From Sporosarcina ureae (GTDB lineage: Bacteria > Bacillota > Bacilli > Bacillales_A > Planococcaceae), in assembly GCF_029267015.1 (NCBI RefSeq), contig NZ_JARIEA010000073.1, positions 1 to 64,000 of the forward strand: a DNA stretch of 64,000 nucleotides. Direction: 5' to 3'. A program made the translations under genes and the position numbers. Under the pieces are notes generated by a model, which did no database searches, was not told the origin of the DNA, and saw nothing but the letters and a program-made list of their open reading frames with translations. This document shows positions 61,378-64,000 of the stretch, piece after piece (the first letter of the stretch is position 1; each line of letters begins with the position of its first letter).

Positions 61378-63213
61378 CTAGTCTCTCTGACGCCTTCTTT
61401 TTTGTATTCTTACTAGAATTATGATGATCAATCCCGCCGCCACGATTCCAAGTAGCCATGAAATTCGCTTCGCACGAACAGCATTGTCGATTTGCGTTTT
61501 CGATTTTTTAAGATCTTCATAGTTTAAGACTTTCTCTTGATCATATGGAGCCAATGCGTTGAATCGTTCCAAAATCGCATCCACATTGTCACGGTCTTTA
61601 CTTGTCAAATCAGTGAATGGATACAGTTGATCCAGCACCGTTTCGTTAATGCTTTGTATTTCGGTTTCGATCTTTTCCATGTCTTCTTTATATCGATAGA
61701 GTTGTACAAGCTCTGCTTCATAATCGTCTTTATTGTCCGCTTGTTCGAACTGATCAATTAGCGATACGACATCGATATAGTGTTCTGTCGTAAGTGGTGT
61801 TGGAATGGCGTTGATTTTTTCTACATCTTGTTCACTGATGTTTTGTGGCGCAGTTTGCTCCTGATAAATCGGGGCAATCGTGCCGTTTCCTTTCGTATAA
61901 ACGTCGTAGTTTTCACTAAACGCAGGTAAATCAAGTTCGATCGACTGTTTCTCTGCGGCTTCTACGAGCTTATGGAAGTTGTAGACATACGAACGCTCTT
62001 CTATCGGGAAGTTTTCATATGTATCAAGTAATTGCTGAAGCTGTTTAGCGTCTGTGTTGTCATGGATGTCCTGAATGGCTTCCATCAATTCAAGCATTTG
62101 CTGCTTCATTTCGACCGGATTTTCAGGGCGGAAATCATACATCGAGCGGTAACCGTTTTCAAGGCGATAGAGTGACACGAGCGCATAGAGCACTTGCTCA
62201 GACGCCATCGAGTTTGATTCATCCGGCAAGGAAGAAGGATTGTCCGCATTATACGTTTTCGCATGGACAAACCCTCCGTCGTCCAGTTGATAGCTCATGA
62301 TGAAATCGAGCAATGAATGATTGCCTTTTAAAAAGCGTTCGTCTTCTTCGGGATGAATGCCAAGAGACGTCAACGCGACGAGAACTTGAGCGGCACTTTC
62401 GACGTTGTCGTCATTTTGCGCGCTAAAGCCGCCAGACGATGTTTGCATATCCGACAATTTTCCGAGTGCTTCGTCAATGATCGTATGCATCGTTTTCGTT
62501 ACTTCTTTATCCGCATCCTTCTGAATATACGTGAATTCTTCGGTACTTTGATAATACGGTGCGAGCGCCTGTACTGCCATCGCAGTCATATCCGGCTCCG
62601 CTTCGTCTCCGTAGAACGAAAATCCACCATCTTCGAGTTGCAGTGAAATGATTTCTTTGATGATCTCAATTCTTGTCATATCCGCGTTATCCGGCACTTT
62701 ATATCGCATGCTGTCAAGTGTAATCAGCCCCCAGATCCAGCCGTTAATGCCCTGTGCGCCGAGTGACGTCGTCAATCCACGGTTATACGTACCGTCCGCG
62801 ATCAAGTCAATATCGGAAACTGCCGTCGGGTCGCCGCCAGCTGAAAGGATCGCCAGTGAAATCCGGTGCCACTCTGTCGCTTTCATTTCACTAAGTTTTT
62901 CAGTCGTTTTATAGCGCTCGATGACATAGTTCTTGATGACCGCAAGATACGCGGAGTAATCGTCAGGATAGCCGATGCGGCCGAGGCCTACTGGATACCA
63001 ATCACCATTCGTATTTCCCGCGTGCGCTAGAAACGGCTTACTGAGCAGCGGTGCCGATTCGTCAATTTGTTCATCTTGTTTTTTCCACGCAATAATTTCT
63101 TCGATCGTGTGCAGCAGGGATTCTTCTTTTTCCGGTGTCGCGAACGCAACAGACGGCTGGAGTACTACCACCGTCATCATAATCGTCACAAGCCACGCAG
63201 TTAATTGTCGCAT
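61378..63213 (-). CDS. Surface protein with terpenoid-cyclase-fold (alpha/alpha barrel) repeats
   Basis: 611 residues with a signal peptide (LTAWLVTIMMTVVVLQPSVA). Repeats of the prenyltransferase/squalene-oxidase type follow: LQLEDGGFSFYGDEAEPDMT, QTSSGGFSAQNDDNVESAAQ and YQLDDGGFVHAKTY. The same fold makes the N-terminal domain of transcobalamin. A long helical stalk and a C-terminal helix (WLLGIVAAGLIIIILVRI) with an Arg/Lys tail fix it to the membrane. No DxDD cyclase motif is seen, so binding rather than cyclisation is likely. It lies between two DUF4430 genes (18 and 9 nt gaps). Confidence 0.85.
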   Translation of the reverse strand: MRQLTAWLVTIMMTVVVLQPSVAFATPEKEESLLHTIEEIIAWKKQDEQIDESAPLLSKPFLAHAGNTNGDWYPVGLGRIGYPDDYSAYLAVIKNYVIERYKTTEKLSEMKATEWHRISLAILSAGGDPTAVSDIDLIADGTYNRGLTTSLGAQGINGWIWGLITLDSMRYKVPDNADMTRIEIIKEIISLQLEDGGFSFYGDEAEPDMTAMAVQALAPYYQSTEEFTYIQKDADKEVTKTMHTIIDEALGKLSDMQTSSGGFSAQNDDNVESAAQVLVALTSLGIHPEEDERFLKGNHSLLDFIMSYQLDDGGFVHAKTYNADNPSSLPDESNSMASEQVLYALVSLYRLENGYRSMYDFRPENPVEMKQQMLELMEAIQDIHDNTDAKQLQQLLDTYENFPIEERSYVYNFHKLVEAAEKQSIELDLPAFSENYDVYTKGNGTIAPIYQEQTAPQNISEQDVEKINAIPTPLTTEHYIDVVSLIDQFEQADNKDDYEAELVQLYRYKEDMEKIETEIQSINETVLDQLYPFTDLTSKDRDNVDAILERFNALAPYDQEKVLNYEDLKKSKTQIDNAVRAKRISWLLGIVAAGLIIIILVRIQKRRRQRD

Positions 63214-63231
63214 TCCGTCACTTCTCTTTCG

Positions 63232-64000
63232 TTACCATTCTTTATTCCAATTATCATTCGTGCCATTTCCTGACGCTTCATGCCCACCGATGTCTTTTCC
63301 GTAATGAAGAGTATAGCGCACTCTCACTACATCTCCATCTAAGAAATAGGCATCCGAAAAGCCATAGTTCGGATAGTCATTATTGACGCTAAACATCCAG
63401 CCGGAGCCATTCGCGAAATCGAATTCACTTAGACTATCCGGTGAATACGCATCGCGATTTGAAGTAGTGGAAACTTTCTCGACTATTTCCCATAAATCGT
63501 CGGGAATCGCTACATGATTTAGCATGCCAGGCTTACTAACATCTCGTAAATAGAAACTGCTGTCGAAATTTCCCGTTTTGCCGTAATCATAGCCATGATC
63601 TCGCATAAATTGGTCGAGGATATACGACCCTTTTTCCCCTTGATGAATATCCATTTTTGTCGGTTTAATCAAATACGGAACACCAAGAACAGAAGCTTCT
63701 AGACTGATCGTCACTTGTCCGATGATGCCATCTTCTGCCGGTGCAACGGACGTGATCGTAAATTTCTCGGTCACCGTCCGCTCTTCGTCATCCCATACTT
63801 TGATGGTGACGGTGTTTTGTCCGGTCTGCAACGTCAGTTTATAACTCGTTTTTGCACTGTCATCCCAAGTGAACGGCACGTTTTCACCATTCACTTGCAC
63901 GAGAACGTTTTTCCCTCTGATTCGTTCACCAGAAGCAGTCACTGGCCAAACGTTGATCGTTTTAATATCACCTTTGACTTTGCTGCCGGACTTGAGATCG
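63232..64000 (-). CDS. DUF4430 surface protein, 5' end beyond window
   Basis: The frame is open to the window edge (DLKSGSKVKGDIKTINVWPV before the track's GTG start), so the gene is cut and the true N-terminus is missing. Visible parts are an Ig/bacterial-surface-like beta domain (GKNVLVQVNGENVPFTWDDS ... LQTGQNTVTIKVWDDEERTV) and a C-terminal DUF4430 domain (NGSGWMFSVNNDYPNYGFSD, LDGDVVRVRYTLHYGKDIGG). It ends with a low-complexity Gly/Asn/Trp tail. Same operon as the downstream ECF genes. Confidence 0.82.
   Translation of the reverse strand, partial: DLKSGSKVKGDIKTINVWPVTASGERIRGKNVLVQVNGENVPFTWDDSAKTSYKLTLQTGQNTVTIKVWDDEERTVTEKFTITSVAPAEDGIIGQVTISLEASVLGVPYLIKPTKMDIHQGEKGSYILDQFMRDHGYDYGKTGNFDSSFYLRDVSKPGMLNHVAIPDDLWEIVEKVSTTSNRDAYSPDSLSEFDFANGSGWMFSVNNDYPNYGFSDAYFLDGDVVRVRYTLHYGKDIGGHEASGNGTNDNWNKEW

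Noticed and set aside
61378-63213. Squalene-hopene or terpene cyclase enzyme
   Set aside because: The repeats fit the fold, but no DxDD acid motif is present and the protein is secreted and membrane-anchored beside transport genes.
1-64000. CRISPR array, tRNA or rRNA genes, IS transposase
   Set aside because: No regularly spaced direct repeats, no cloverleaf or rRNA sequence and no transposase motif were found by eye on either strand.

Overview
The window looks like a chromosome segment of an endospore-forming, low-to-mid G+C Gram-positive bacterium. A gerA-type germinant receptor operon, three S-layer-homology (SLH) proteins, strong AGGAGG-type ribosome sites, frequent TTG/GTG starts and a Bacillus-style appDFABC operon all point to Bacillales. 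Planococcaceae such as Sporosarcina is my best inference, not something the sequence proves.

Layout. (1) 0.3-10.0 kb: an AT-rich, translationally coupled four-gene operon (-) that ends in a 1773-aa DEAH helicase with a C-terminal DUF1998/MZB-type zinc region. It resembles the Druantia DruE class, and its three partners include one with a CoiA-like zinc site. I regard it as a probable anti-phage system of undescribed or unassigned subtype. (2) 10.3-10.7 kb: a decayed copy of two phage genes that also survive intact, in the same order, at 39.7-40.4 kb. (3) 11.5-16.9 kb: two SLH proteins flanking a zinc-ribbon protein and two heavily frameshifted lipoprotein genes. (4) 17.2-23.2 kb: oligopeptide transporter in the appDFABC order. 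(5) 23.8-27.4 kb: a MerR regulator with acyl-CoA ligase and acyl-CoA dehydrogenase, behind a MerR-type operator. (6) 27.5-31.0 kb: ABC-2 exporter and a third SLH protein. (7) 31.3-35.0 kb: YfcC-type carrier and C45-type Ntn hydrolase, divergent from a LysR regulator. (8) 35.4-39.6 kb: germinant receptor operon A-C-D-B. (9) 39.7-42.9 kb: prophage remnant (holin, unknown protein, DnaB-like helicase, DnaD-like initiator, truncated initiator paralogue). (10) 43.4-53.9 kb: BCCT transporter and many small accessory genes, several broken, plus endonuclease V and a Fur-boxed siderophore-binding lipoprotein. (11) 54.1-64.0 kb: a long (-) operon, cut by the window end, encoding DUF4430 proteins, a terpenoid-cyclase-fold repeat protein, ECF transporter T and fused A subunits, then MoxR-DUF58-transglutaminase.

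How the genes work together. Region 1 reads as one defence transcript: a zinc-site protein leads, a coiled-coil protein and an unknown follow, and the helicase motor comes last. Region 11 looks like surface capture and ECF-driven import of a vitamin. The pair of DUF4430 and alpha/alpha-barrel repeats is the domain pair of animal transcobalamin/intrinsic factor, so a corrinoid is the leading guess; the S component is not in view. Regions 5 and 7 are catabolic units next to their own regulators. Many small genes between 13 and 54 kb are decaying, so this is a region of rapid gene turnover.

Limits. Everything is read by eye, with no searches or folding. Domain assignments rest on recognised motifs; coordinates of decayed genes are approximate.
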